A stretch of 64,000 nucleotides of DNA from Cyanobium sp. CZS25K (GCA_030373325.1 JAUCZB010000007.1:1-64000); one strand, 5' to 3'. Positions 50,090 through 58,437 are shown, counted from the stretch's first letter. Notes: generated by a model not told the origin, from the sequence alone. Translations and numbers: made by a program.

Positions 50090-50446
50090 TCAGGCAGGGA
50101 AGGCTGGCGGATCCGAGCGTTGGTACAGCAGCACGCCGGCCCGTTGGATGTGGTCCAGAAGGGCGGGATGGCTGATGGCGGCGAGTGCGGAAAGATCGAT
50201 CACCCAGGGCAGGAGCAGATCATCGAGATCGGCGTCGATGCGGGCCAGGGTGGCGTTGCTGATGGCGGGGCCCGTCAGGGTGAGATCAATATCGGAGGCG
50301 GGGCGGTGGCGGCCAAGGGCTCTGGAGCCGTAGAGGATCGCGGCCTCCACCTCGGGATAGGTGGCGAGCACCATCTGGATGGCGGCCATGGCCGCTTCCG
50401 GCAGGCCTGTGGCCTGGGCTGACGCCAGCGATGCGCTGCTGATCAT
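50090..50446 (-). CDS. mntA: MNT-domain nucleotidyltransferase (antitoxin of a HEPN-MNT pair)
   Basis: The 118-residue protein has the minimal nucleotidyltransferase motif GSRALGRHRPASDIDL. In HEPN-MNT pairs this enzyme AMPylates a Tyr of the HEPN toxin and inactivates it. It overlaps the preceding HEPN gene by 4 bases. Confidence 0.85.
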   Translation of the reverse strand: MISSASLASAQATGLPEAAMAAIQMVLATYPEVEAAILYGSRALGRHRPASDIDLTLTGPAISNATLARIDADLDDLLLPWVIDLSALAAISHPALLDHIQRAGVLLYQRSDPPAFPA

Positions 50447-50865
50447 GGCCGGGGATCGCTGAGAGCCGCGAAGTGATCACGCAGGGCGTCGAACAGCGGC
50501 GCGAAGCAATCGATCACGTCGTGGGCGATCGCCTTGGCCTGCTCGAGGTTGTAGGTATGCGATGACTGATTGCGGGCCTTGATCATCGCCATCCAGCCCT
50601 CACCATCAACGATAAGACCACTTTGGAAGGCCAGGCGAGTGGCATCGCGTGATCCAATGATGCCCTCGATGCCCTGATATTGCAGATAGTCCTTGAGCAG
50701 ATTCCAGGCGAGTTCATGGGTGAACTCGAATCCCTGAATCAGCCCCTGCTGTTCCAGCTCGCTCAGCGGGCGCTGCTGCGCCAGCGCAACACCGCGTGCC
50801 AGCACCTGCAAGGCCCGCTCGAAATTGTCAAACCGCTGGCGCCAGCGGAGATCTGCGTCTGCCAT
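50443..50865 (-). CDS. hepT: HEPN-type toxin (HI0074-like nucleotidyltransferase partner)
   Basis: The 140-residue helical protein begins MADADLRWRQRFDNFERALQ and has GFEFTHELAWNLLKDYLQYQ, then MIKARNQSSHTYNLEQAKAI with the R-N-x-x-x-H RNase motif plus the following Tyr (RNQSSHTY). That arrangement fits HEPN/HepT-like toxins whose Tyr is AMPylated by MntA. The start at 50865 was chosen at the family N-terminus; an upstream extension overlaps decayed DNA. Confidence 0.85.
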   Translation of the reverse strand: MADADLRWRQRFDNFERALQVLARGVALAQQRPLSELEQQGLIQGFEFTHELAWNLLKDYLQYQGIEGIIGSRDATRLAFQSGLIVDGEGWMAMIKARNQSSHTYNLEQAKAIAHDVIDCFAPLFDALRDHFAALSDPRP

Positions 50866-50893
50866 GGCTCTCAGCGTAAGGAACGGGGCCCGT

Positions 50894-51256
50894 TCATGCC
50901 CTCGGCACCACGATCCAGCCCGTCTGCGGCTCTCCGTAGTGCACGCGCCCGCCACCGGCGGCGGCGATCTGGGCCGTAAGGGCACAGAGGACGGCATCGA
51001 TCCAGTCGATGCTGGCGAGCGGTGCCTACACCACAGAGCGGCACCAGTGGGCGAGTTCCTGCCCATCGCTGGTGGCCAAATGCCCCGCGAAGGTGCCGCC
51101 AACATCGATGCCAACGGTGGTACGGCCGAAGGCCTTGGTGAAGGGCGGGGCGAATGGGGCTCGGGGCCTAGTCAAATCGTTGAAGCCTAGGGAGACTCTG
51201 CCCGCCTGGGCCCTCGCGACTAGCAACCCAGCCTCTCTATGCCGCAGAACGCTCAA
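50894..51256 (-). pseudogene. Decayed DUF429 protein
   Basis: On the minus strand the frame gives TTVGIDVGGTFAGHLATSDG, an N-terminal DUF429-like start. A TAG stop follows at about 51026, then ASIDWIDAVLCALTAQIAAA and TGWIVVP, a DUF429-like C-terminal end. About 150 central residues are missing and an in-frame stop separates the pieces. It is a relic. Confidence 0.5.
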
Positions 51257-51332
51257 GATCAGAAGCGGGCCATGACTGTTTCATAGGCGACATCATTCGC
51301 TCCAACTTCTGAATCTTGATGCTAGGCCCCTT

Positions 51333-51613
51333 CTAATCGCCAGTGGAGTGAGCTTCGACATATTCCTTAAGCACAACATCCATACGGGCTTGCCAACCAG
51401 CTCCTGAAGCTCTGAAAAAGTCATTAACCTCAGGACTATATCGGATTGAAACCAACTTCTTTTTATTCGCCAACTTTGGACGACCGCGCGGCACCCGAAT
51501 GGGGACCATCGTGCTCGTCTGCTCGTCTGCTCGTCTGTAAGCGGAAGGACATCAGGTTCAGGTTCAGATTCCGCTGCCGCTGTAATCAACTGATCAGCCT
51601 CAAGTGTCGGCAT
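51333..51613 (-). pseudogene. brnA: Frameshifted BrnA-type antitoxin
   Basis: The first part reads MPTLEADQLITAAAESEPEP and DVLPLTDEQ, then leaves the frame inside an 8-bp repeat. In another frame, from an ATG at 51509 to the stop at 51333, it continues MVPIRVPRGRPKLANKKK, then VSIRYSPEVNDFFRASGAGW and DVVLKEYVEAHSTGD, the DNA-binding half of BrnA. Three copies of the 8-bp unit are present; two copies would restore one continuous frame. A 58-residue product could also be made from the inner ATG. Confidence 0.65.
51512..51535. repeat. 8-bp tandem repeat inside brnA
   Basis: The unit TGCTCGTC occurs three times in direct succession, in the part of brnA between its N- and C-terminal halves. Because 8 is not a multiple of 3, a change of copy number shifts the frame. 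With two or five copies the halves would be in frame; with three they are not. Confidence 0.85.
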
Positions 51614-51616
51614 CTT

Positions 51617-51897
51617 CAGGCTGATCTTTTTAATGGCATTGACATAGTGACTGACCTCACGGCGATTGGCTCTGCGTAGACTAATAATTCTCCTTGTCGG
51701 CTCGCGATCTATAAAGGCTAAAAAAAGAGCATGTCTCCAAATGGAGCCACGGAAACCATCCTTACTTCACCATAGTCAGCCGGATGATCAACTCAGACGA
51801 GTGCTGCATCCCAGCTGAGCTCAGCTGCGGCCTCTAAGGAGAGGCCGTGCTTGCTCGGTTTGGTCGCGTCCTTACCAGGGTCGAAATCAAACTGCAC
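51617..51897 (-). pseudogene. brnT: Broken BrnT-type RNase toxin
   Basis: From a GTG at 51897 the frame reads VQFDFDPGKDATKPSKHGLS, LEAAAELSWDAALV, an in-frame TGA at 51793-51795, then PADYGEVRMVSVAPFGDMLF and FSLYRSRAD. A shift of frame follows to RIISLRRANRREVSHYVNAI. This is the full order of BrnT motifs, including the conserved 'RIISLRRAN-RE' end. One nonsense codon and one frameshift inactivate it. It leads directly into the brnA relic, as in intact brnTA operons. Confidence 0.7.
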
Positions 51898-52173
51898 GCT
51901 TGACCGCAGCTACCAAAAGACACCCCGCCAACTTCGTCTCATCAAGCAGCCTTCAGGTGGGCCTAACGATTATCGGTGGTTCCGATGACCACCCCCATGC
52001 CAAGTCCTCAGCCGCATAAACCCGCGGGCTTGACCGAGCCATTCGGCAAAACGCCTCGCCGCAGCCGATTAGCCCAAGGGCTCTGATCCAGCGGGCAACT
52101 TGAGACGGACCCGATAACCACCTGTTCGTTTCGCCACATCTTCCCCATCCCTCCCCTATCTGTTCCATCCCCC
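51898..52173. other. Right edge of the accessory island
   Basis: About 275 bases without a recognisable gene separate brnT from dcd. A short minus-strand frame spans it but has no motif. No tRNA, direct repeat or integrase was recognised that would explain how the island arrived. Confidence 0.4.
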
Positions 52174-52767
52174 TCAAACCTTCGCCAGCGTCACCCGCTC
52201 CGGCTGGTGCTGATACTTTCCCTGGCGGTCGTTGTAGGTGGTGGCGCAGGGATCGCCCTCAAAGAACAAGAGCTGGCAGATGCCTTCGCTGGCGTAGATG
52301 CGGCAGTCGGCGCCGGAGGAATTACTGAACTCCAGGGTGAGGTGGCCCTCCCAGCCCGCTTCGGCCGGGGTGGTGTTCACGATGATGCCCAGCCGCGCAT
52401 AGGTGCTCTTGCCCAGGCAGATCACGGTGATGTTGGTCGGCACCCGCATCCTCTCCAGCGCCACCCCCAGCCCGTAGGAATGGGCCGGCAGGATAAAGTA
52501 ATCGCCGTCCTCATCGCTGTGCATCGGCGCCGGCTCCAGGTTCGCCGGGTTGAACCGCTTCGGGTTCATCACCGTGCCCGGCACATGGCGGAAGATCAGG
52601 AACTCCTTCGGCGACAGCCGCAGGTCGTACCCATACGAAGAACACCCGAAGCTCAGCACCGGCCCCGTCCGGCCTTCCGGATCCAGGTGGCGCACCAGCG
52701 TCGGCTGGAACGGCTCCAGCATCCCGGCCGCGGCCTGTTCGTTGATCCAGTGGTCGTTCTTGAGCAT
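52174..52767 (-). CDS. dcd: dCTP deaminase
   Basis: The 197-residue protein shows Dcd/DUT-family features: GCSSYGYDLRLSPKEFLIFR, the ERMRVPTNITVICLGKSTYARLG core and TTPAEAGWEGHLTLEFSNSS, which carries the catalytic Glu region. It converts dCTP to dUTP, the precursor of the dUMP used by ThyX. It overlaps no neighbour; a CobO-like gene precedes it by 4 bases on the same strand. Confidence 0.95.
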   Translation of the reverse strand: MLKNDHWINEQAAAGMLEPFQPTLVRHLDPEGRTGPVLSFGCSSYGYDLRLSPKEFLIFRHVPGTVMNPKRFNPANLEPAPMHSDEDGDYFILPAHSYGLGVALERMRVPTNITVICLGKSTYARLGIIVNTTPAEAGWEGHLTLEFSNSSGADCRIYASEGICQLLFFEGDPCATTYNDRQGKYQHQPERVTLAKV

Positions 52768-52771
52768 GGCG

Positions 52772-53368
52772 TCAGCCGCCGCGGCGCAACTGGGTGACCT
52801 GATCGGCCATCTCCATCAGGCTGGCCGGCATCGAGGGGCCCGTCAGGATGACATCCAGATGGGCCGGCCGCTGCTCGAGTGCCGCGATCACCGCCTCGGC
52901 GCTCAGGTAGCCCAGGGCGATCGCCAGCCCCAGCTCATCGAGCACCAGCAGATCCAGATCACCGGCCAGCAGCCGCTGGCGGCTCACTTCCCACACCTCC
53001 GACACCGCTTCAAGCGCCTGCTCCGCCGTGGCCCCCTGCGGCCCCTGGGAACCCGGGGGCCCATCGAGGCAGTGGGGCGTGCCCGGCCGCAGCCACTCCA
53101 GCCGGCCGCACAGCCGCAGGCTGCCCGCCGGCCCCTGCTCCACGCCCCCCTTGAGGAACTGGCTCACCAGCACCCGGCTGCCGAGCCCGGCGCTGCGCAG
53201 GGCCTGGCTGAACACCGCCGCGAAGCTGCCCCTGAACGGCGCCGTGTGGATCTGCAGCAGCCCCTCGGGCTGGCTCACCAGCCGCAGGGGCGGCACCAGC
53301 GCCAGGGGCTCGGGCCGGGCCACGGCGGAGCGGTGGGGGTGGCCGGGGTCGACGAGGCTGGCGGTCAT
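52772..53368 (-). CDS. CobO/BtuR-like P-loop protein
   Basis: The 198-residue protein resembles the cobalamin adenosyltransferase CobO/BtuR family: QIHTAPFRGSFAAVFSQAL, RVLVSQFLKGGVEQG, then LLVLDELGLAIALGYLS (Walker B) and HLDVILTGPSMP. The P-loop is atypical: the position of the usual GKT is replaced by RGSF, so ATP binding may differ. Either it is a modified adenosyltransferase or a related protein of other function. It is transcribed toward dcd. Confidence 0.75.
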   Translation of the reverse strand: MTASLVDPGHPHRSAVARPEPLALVPPLRLVSQPEGLLQIHTAPFRGSFAAVFSQALRSAGLGSRVLVSQFLKGGVEQGPAGSLRLCGRLEWLRPGTPHCLDGPPGSQGPQGATAEQALEAVSEVWEVSRQRLLAGDLDLLVLDELGLAIALGYLSAEAVIAALEQRPAHLDVILTGPSMPASLMEMADQVTQLRRGG

Positions 53369-53528
53369 GGACACCCCATGGAAGCGTTGGGCGAATGGGC
53401 AGGGGGAATCACCCCAGCCCCTCACCACCCGAATGTAGCGGTCCCGGCCGGGTCGGCACACCATCCGTAGTGGAAACAGGCGTACCACTGTCCCCGCCTA
53501 CGCTGACCCTTTCCCGCCCCAGGTCCGC

Positions 53529-54305
53529 GTGTCCAGCCCCCACAGCGCCCTGCGCAACGACGGCCGCCGCGCCGACGCTCTGCGCTCCGTGGGCGTCGAA
53601 TGGGATCCGATGGGTTTCGCGCTGAGCTCGGTGCTGTTCGCCGCCGGCCGCACCCGCGTGCTCTGCAGCGTCTGCCTGGATCCCGAGGTGCCCCGCTGGC
53701 GGCGGGGCTCCGGCAGCGGTTGGCTCAGCGCCGAATACCGCCTGCTGCCGGCCTCCACCCCCAGCCGCCAGGGCCGCGAACTGATGAAGCTCTCCGGGCG
53801 CACCCAGGAGATCCAGCGGCTGATCGGCCGCAGCCTGCGGGCCGCCCTCGATCTGGAGGCCCTCGGCGAGCGCACCCTCCTGATCGACTGCGACGTGCTC
53901 CAGGCCGATGCCGGCACCCGCACCGCCTCGATCACCGGCGCCTGGGTGGCCCTGGCCGCCGCCCTGGAGCGCCTCCAGCAGCAAGGCGTGCTGAGCAGCC
54001 CCCCCCTGCGCCAGCAGGTGTCGGCCGTGTCGGTGGGCCTGGTGGACGGCCAGGCCCTGCTGGATCTGGATTATTCAGAGGATTCCCGCGCCGAGGTCGA
54101 CCTCAACGTGGTGATGGACGAGCAGGGCCGGCTGCTGGAGATCCAGGGCACCGCCGAGGGCGCCCCCTTCTCCCGCTCCCGCCTCGATGCCCTGCTGGAT
54201 CTGGCCGAACCCGGCCTGCGCGCCCTGCAGGAGGCCCAGCGCCAGGCCCTGGCCCAGGTCCCACCTGGCCCCGCCGTTGTGGCGCCCACCACCACGACCG
54301 GCTAA
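53529..54305 (+). CDS. rph: Ribonuclease PH
   Basis: The 258-residue protein matches RNase [13 protein letters not shown] at the start, [20 protein letters not shown], the phosphate-binding [20 protein letters not shown], and [19 protein letters not shown]. It trims tRNA 3' ends with phosphate. The start is GTG at 53529. The C-terminal tail is Ala/Pro/Thr-rich. ntcA follows on the same strand. Confidence 0.95.
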   Translation: MSSPHSALRNDGRRADALRSVGVEWDPMGFALSSVLFAAGRTRVLCSVCLDPEVPRWRRGSGSGWLSAEYRLLPASTPSRQGRELMKLSGRTQEIQRLIGRSLRAALDLEALGERTLLIDCDVLQADAGTRTASITGAWVALAAALERLQQQGVLSSPPLRQQVSAVSVGLVDGQALLDLDYSEDSRAEVDLNVVMDEQGRLLEIQGTAEGAPFSRSRLDALLDLAEPGLRALQEAQRQALAQVPPGPAVVAPTTTTG

Positions 54306-54308
54306 AGA

Positions 54309-54350
54309 GTGTCATTCGCTACATGGTTCGCCCATGGCGATCCATAGGTT
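54309..54350 (+). promoter_or_regulatory. NtcA-activated promoter candidate of ntcA
   Basis: An NtcA-box-like element GTG-N8-TAC lies at 54309-54322 (consensus GTA-N8-TAC, one mismatch). Exactly 22 bases later TAGGTT at 54345-54350 fits the TA-N3-T -10 box. This spacing is that of class II NtcA-dependent cyanobacterial promoters. It precedes the ntcA start at 54373, which agrees with the known autoregulation of ntcA. Confidence 0.6.
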
Positions 54351-54372
54351 CCTTACCATTCGCCACGCCTCG

Positions 54373-55113
54373 ATGGTCGGCGCCACGCGTGGCTTCAGCC
54401 GCTACCCCAGCACTCCATCCAGCGGATCCCCCGGCGCGGTGACCCCCATGGGCGCCACCGGCACCACGGCCGTCACCCTGCTGGAAGTGATCCGCGCCCT
54501 GGCGGGCAGCAGCGTCGAAACCATTGAGCGCGGCAAGACGATCTTCTTCCCCGGCGATCCCGCCGAACGCGTCTACCTGCTGCGCCGCGGTGCGGTGCGC
54601 CTCTCGCGAGTGTACGAGTCGGGGGAGGAGATCACCGTGGCGCTGCTGCGCGAAAACAGCCTCTTCGGGGTGCTTTCCCTGCTCACCGGCCAGCGCTCCG
54701 ACCGCTTCTATCACGCCATCGCCTTCACACGGGTGGAGATGGTCACCGCCCCGGCCACCTCCGTGCGGCGGGCGATCGAGCAGGACGCCAGCGTCGGCCT
54801 GCTGCTGCTCCAGGGCCTCTCCTCCCGCATCCTCCAGACCGAAACCATGATCGAAACCCTCACCCACCGGGACATGTCCTCCCGGCTGGTGAGTTTTCTG
54901 CTCGTCCTCTGCCGCGATTTCGGCGTTCCCGGCGCCGAGGGCATCACCATCGACCTGCGCCTCTCCCACCAGGCCATCGCCGAGGCGATCGGCTCCACGC
55001 GGGTCACCATCACCCGCCTGCTGGGCGATCTGCGCAACGACGGCCTGGTCCAGATCGACCGCAAGAAGATCACCGTCTTCGACCCCATCGCCCTGGCCAA
55101 GCGGTTCAGCTGA
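54373..55113 (+). CDS. ntcA: Global nitrogen regulator NtcA
   Basis: The 246-residue CRP-family protein is highly typical of picocyanobacterial NtcA. It has the effector domain block [32 protein letters not shown], then [20 protein letters not shown], and the helix-turn-helix [20 protein letters not shown]. It senses 2-oxoglutarate (nitrogen shortage) and activates nitrogen genes. The start at 54373 fits the family ([11 protein letters not shown]). A candidate NtcA promoter lies directly upstream. Confidence 0.97.
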   Translation: MVGATRGFSRYPSTPSSGSPGAVTPMGATGTTAVTLLEVIRALAGSSVETIERGKTIFFPGDPAERVYLLRRGAVRLSRVYESGEEITVALLRENSLFGVLSLLTGQRSDRFYHAIAFTRVEMVTAPATSVRRAIEQDASVGLLLLQGLSSRILQTETMIETLTHRDMSSRLVSFLLVLCRDFGVPGAEGITIDLRLSHQAIAEAIGSTRVTITRLLGDLRNDGLVQIDRKKITVFDPIALAKRFS

Positions 55114-55199
55114 GATTCAGCGGATCGGCTGGCCCCGGCCGGGTGCCGGGTGGCCGCCGGCAGGGATACTTGGGGCACCGCGGAACCGAGGCGCAGAAG

Positions 55200-56447
55200 G
55201 TGTCGGGCTGGCTGCTGATCCTCGCGCTCCTGGTGCTCGGCGGAGTGCTCTCCACCCTGGGCGACCGGCTCGGCAGCCGCGTCGGCAAGGCGCGCCTCAG
55301 CCTGTTCAACCTGCGGCCCCGCAAGACCGCCGTGGTGATCACGGTGCTCACCGGCAGCCTGATCAGCGCCGTCTCGCTGGCCCTGATGCTGCTGGTGAGC
55401 GAGCGGCTGCGGGTGGGGCTCTTCCAGCTCGATCAGATCCAGGACCGCCTGCGAGACAGCCGCGCCGCCCTGCAGCGCAACAAGGGGGAACTGGCCCGCA
55501 CCCGGGGCGAGCTGGAACGCAGCCGCCTCGATCTCACCACCGCTGAACGGCGCCGCGACCAGGCCCTGGCCAGTCAGCGCCGGGCGCGGGACCAGCTGGT
55601 GGCCGCCGAACGGCGGGTGGACTCCCTGCGCCAGGAGCTGCAACCCCTGCAGGCCGAGCGCCGCCGCCTGGAGGCCGAGCGGGCCCGGCTCAACCGGGAG
55701 GTGCAGGGCCGGGACGCGGAGATCCGCCGCACCGAGGCCGAACTGGCCAGTGTGCGCCGCCGCATCGCGGCGGGGGAGAAGGAACTCAAGGATCTCGAAA
55801 CCAACGTCATCGCCCTGCGCCGCGGCGATGTGGTGATCGCCAGCGGCCAGCCTCTGGCCACCGCCAAGGTGCAGCTGCAGCGCCCCGACCAGGCCAAGCA
55901 GGTGATCGACGCCCTGCTGCAGGAGTCCAACCGGGCGGCGTTCCAGCTGCTGCTGCCCGGCCAGCCCCCCAACCGCCAGATCCTGCTGGTGCCCCGCAGC
56001 GACATCACCCGGCTCGAATCCCTGCTCGCCACCCCGGGCACCTGGGTGGTCAGCATCCGCTCGGCCGCCAACGTGCTGCGCGGCGAGGCCCAGGTGCTGG
56101 CCTTCCCCGACCTGCGCCCCAACCGCCAGGTGGTGGAGCAGGGCGAGGTGCTCTCCCGCACCGCCCTCGAACCCGACGTGCGCGAGCTCGATGCCGTGCG
56201 CAGCCGCCTCAACCTGCTGCTGGCCGCCGCCTTCGCCAAGGTCCAGCGCCAGGGCACCCTCGCCAACGGCCTCCAGTTCGATACCGCCAGCCTCAACGCC
56301 CTGGCCCGCGAACTCAGCGAGCGGCCCGCCGGTGTCACCGCCAATCTGGAGGCGGTGGCCACCCAGAACGCCGACACGCCGGACCCGATCACGGTGGATC
56401 TGCGCTGGGTTCGCAGAGACCTTGGACCGCGGACCCTGCGGCCATGA
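55200..56447 (+). CDS. DUF3084 membrane/coiled-coil protein
   Basis: The 415-residue protein has two N-terminal helices (about 3-20 and 44-70), a long Arg/Glu/Leu-rich coiled coil (about 75-205) and a C-terminal soluble domain with VIALRRGDVVIASGQPLAT, typical of DUF3084. Its role is unknown. I chose GTG at 55200, which starts the first helix, over an earlier GTG at 55143 in low-complexity sequence. The 3' end overlaps the RuvX-like gene by 4 bases. Confidence 0.85.
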   Translation: MSGWLLILALLVLGGVLSTLGDRLGSRVGKARLSLFNLRPRKTAVVITVLTGSLISAVSLALMLLVSERLRVGLFQLDQIQDRLRDSRAALQRNKGELARTRGELERSRLDLTTAERRRDQALASQRRARDQLVAAERRVDSLRQELQPLQAERRRLEAERARLNREVQGRDAEIRRTEAELASVRRRIAAGEKELKDLETNVIALRRGDVVIASGQPLATAKVQLQRPDQAKQVIDALLQESNRAAFQLLLPGQPPNRQILLVPRSDITRLESLLATPGTWVVSIRSAANVLRGEAQVLAFPDLRPNRQVVEQGEVLSRTALEPDVRELDAVRSRLNLLLAAAFAKVQRQGTLANGLQFDTASLNALARELSERPAGVTANLEAVATQNADTPDPITVDLRWVRRDLGPRTLRP

Positions 56448-56872
56448 CCGCCGGGCCCCTGGCCGGCCTCGATCCCGGCCGCAGCAAGTGCGGCCTGGTG
56501 CTCACCGACCCCGGTCGCCTGGAGATCCGCCAGGCCCTGGTGCTGCCCCCCGAGGCGGTCTGGCAGCAGCTGCAGGACTGGCACCGGCAGGAGGCCCTGG
56601 CGGCCGTGGTGGTCGGCGACGGCACCGGCAGCGGCACCTGGCGGCGGCGCCTTGAGCCCCTGCTGCCGGTGGAGCTGGTCGACGAACGCGGCACCACCCT
56701 GGCAGCGCGGCGGCGCTACTGGGAGCTGTTCCCGGCCAGGGGCTGGCGGCGGCTGTTGCCCCTGGGGCTGCGCCTGCCGCCGCGGGACTTTGACGACGTG
56801 GTGGCCCAGCTGCTGCTGGAGCGCCGGCTCGGGCGGGATCTGCCGCGGCACGGGGCGGCCGGCGGTCCCTGA
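56444..56872 (+). CDS. RuvX/YqgF-like Holliday junction resolvase family protein
   Basis: The 142-residue protein has an RNase H-like fold start, LAGLDPGRSKCGLVLTDPGR, followed by VVVGDGTGSGTWRRRL and ELVDERGTTLAARRRYWELF. That is the order of YqgF-family motifs. In cyanobacteria this short form follows the DUF3084 gene, with which it overlaps by 4 bases. It may act in RNA or DNA processing; the role is not settled. Confidence 0.8.
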   Translation: MTAGPLAGLDPGRSKCGLVLTDPGRLEIRQALVLPPEAVWQQLQDWHRQEALAAVVVGDGTGSGTWRRRLEPLLPVELVDERGTTLAARRRYWELFPARGWRRLLPLGLRLPPRDFDDVVAQLLLERRLGRDLPRHGAAGGP

Positions 56873-56890
56873 TCCGTTGTTCGGCGTCGA

Positions 56891-57148
56891 TCAGAACGAG
56901 GCCCGCACCGTGAAGACGTAGTCGCCACCGGGTTCCAGCTGGTAGTCAGCCTTGAGCAGGAAACGCAGCAGGGCGTCCTGGATCAGGGCGCGCCCCAGCG
57001 AGGGCTCCACCTGGAGCTCGCCGCGGTCGAAGGCCCAACGGAAACTCCACTGGAACGTGCCCGCCGTGATCTCGCCCTCCAGCAGGCAGGGGCTGAAGCT
57101 CTGGCGCAGCACCCGCAGCTGAGCGTTGGTGGCGGGAAGTCGACTCAA
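56891..57148 (-). CDS. DUF3146 protein
   Basis: The 85-residue protein fits the cyanobacterial DUF3146 family: ITAGTFQWSFRWAFDRGELQ, then FLLKADYQLEPGGDYVFTVRA. No function is known. It converges on the RuvX-like gene. It lies between that gene and pth, an order typical of picocyanobacteria. Confidence 0.85.
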   Translation of the reverse strand: MSRLPATNAQLRVLRQSFSPCLLEGEITAGTFQWSFRWAFDRGELQVEPSLGRALIQDALLRFLLKADYQLEPGGDYVFTVRASF

Positions 57149-57191
57149 GGGAATCGGGAGGCAGGACAGCCGGCGGTGTCGGTCGATGCTC

Positions 57192-57800
57192 TCAGGATGG
57201 CGGCGGATCGGGGCGAAAACTGTTCAGACGGTTGGCGGCCCGCTCCAGACCAACCCGGCGGATCAGGTCGATGCCGGCCTCCACCTCCTCCAGCACCTTC
57301 TCCAGCACCGGCTGGTCGGTGGCCGAAAAACGCCCCAGCACGTGGGATACCGTACGGGCCCGGCGCTCCTCGCGCGTCTCGCCGGGGGCCCCGATGCCGA
57401 TGCGCAGCCGCGCGAAGGACTCGCTGCCGAGGTGAGCGATCGTGCTGCGCAGGCCGTTGTGGCCGCCGGCGCCACCCGCGGCCCGCACCCGCAGACGCCC
57501 CAGGGGCAGGTCCATGTCGTCCACCAGCACGAGCATCTGGGCAGGCTCGAGCCGGAACCAGTCGAGGGCCGCCCGGATCGAGCGACCGCTGTCGTTCATG
57601 AAGGTCTGGGGCATCAGCAGCCGCAGCCGCTTGTCCCCCTGGCCGGTCTCGGCCAGCAGCCCATGCAGGCGGCTCTGGTTGCGGAAGCTGGCGCCCTCGC
57701 CCCGGGCCAGCCGCTCCAGCACCATGAAACCGACGTTGTGGCGGGTGTCGGCATAGCGGGCGCCAGGATTGCCCAGGCCCACCAGCAGTTGCAGATCCAA
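57192..57800 (-). CDS. pth: Peptidyl-tRNA hydrolase
   Basis: The 202-residue protein shows the Pth motifs: LLVGLGNPGARYADTRHNVGF with the catalytic His, LLMPQTFMNDSGRSI, DDMDLPLGRLRVR and GGAGGHNGLRSTIAHLG. It frees tRNA from peptidyl-tRNA that drops off ribosomes. The frame has no ATG near the family N-terminus; the likely start is TTG at 57800 (LDLQLLVGLGNP), 13 bases after the tatA stop. Confidence 0.95.
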   Translation of the reverse strand: MDLQLLVGLGNPGARYADTRHNVGFMVLERLARGEGASFRNQSRLHGLLAETGQGDKRLRLLMPQTFMNDSGRSIRAALDWFRLEPAQMLVLVDDMDLPLGRLRVRAAGGAGGHNGLRSTIAHLGSESFARLRIGIGAPGETREERRARTVSHVLGRFSATDQPVLEKVLEEVEAGIDLIRRVGLERAANRLNSFRPDPPPS

Positions 57801-57813
57801 CGGCCGGCCACCC

Positions 57814-58083
57814 TCAGCTGGACGGGCCGCCGCTCTCCTCGACCGCCGCCGCCGGGGCCGGCGGGATAGCGGCAGGGGGAGCGGGGGTGGCCACGTCGAC
57901 GGCCTGGTCGCTGCCCACGGCGGTGCGGAACTCCTTCTCGAATTCCTGCGAGGCCGACTGGAAGCCACGCAGGGTGCGGCCCAGGGTCTTGCCGAGCTCG
58001 GGCAGGCGCTTGGGTCCGAAGACCAGCAGTCCGATGGCGGCGATGACCGCCATCTCGGGCAGACCGATGCCGAAGATGTTCAT
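57814..58083 (-). CDS. tatA: Twin-arginine translocase subunit TatA
   Basis: The 89-residue protein has an N-terminal membrane helix with MNIFGIGLPEMAVIAAIGLL, the FGPKRLPELGKTLGRTLRGF amphipathic helix, and a Pro/Ala-rich tail, all typical of TatA/E. It forms the pore-like part of the Tat export system. It lies between psbH and pth on the same strand; a Tat substrate (DUF362) is at the left of the window. Confidence 0.95.
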   Translation of the reverse strand: MNIFGIGLPEMAVIAAIGLLVFGPKRLPELGKTLGRTLRGFQSASQEFEKEFRTAVGSDQAVDVATPAPPAAIPPAPAAAVEESGGPSS

Positions 58084-58102
58084 GGACAGGGGGCGAAAGG
58101 AA

Positions 58103-58303
58103 TCAGCCGACGCCGTTCCAGTTGACGTTGATGCCCTCGAGCAGAAGGGACTTGTTGTACAGCTGCAGGATCACCAGCAGGAACACCAGGAACAGCAGCA
58201 TGAACACGCCCATCACGGGGGTGGTACCCCAGCCGGGCACCACTTTTCCGTACTCGGAATTCAGGGGGCGCAGCAGGTTTCCCAGACGGGTGCGTTGGGC
58301 CAT
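58103..58303 (-). CDS. psbH: Photosystem II protein PsbH
   Basis: The 66-residue single-helix protein reads [20 protein letters not shown], then [20 protein letters not shown] and ends [12 protein letters not shown], fully typical of cyanobacterial PsbH. It stabilises QB binding and PSII assembly. It is transcribed opposite to psbN, the arrangement usual in cyanobacteria. Confidence 0.97.
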   Translation of the reverse strand: MAQRTRLGNLLRPLNSEYGKVVPGWGTTPVMGVFMLLFLVFLLVILQLYNKSLLLEGINVNWNGVG

Positions 58304-58437
58304 GGCAGCTCGAACCTCTCAGGCACGGGATCGCGGTGATTACTGTAAGGGTCTTGCCGGCCGCACCGAGTTGGGCTGTCGAGAGTTGTGACGGAAGATC
58401 CGCACCCCCTCCCCAGCCCGCCAGCCAACCCACCCCC

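Noticed and set aside
51953-52177. A 74-codon minus-strand frame before dcd
   Set aside because: Trp/Arg/Gly-rich with no motif and overlapping the dcd stop region.
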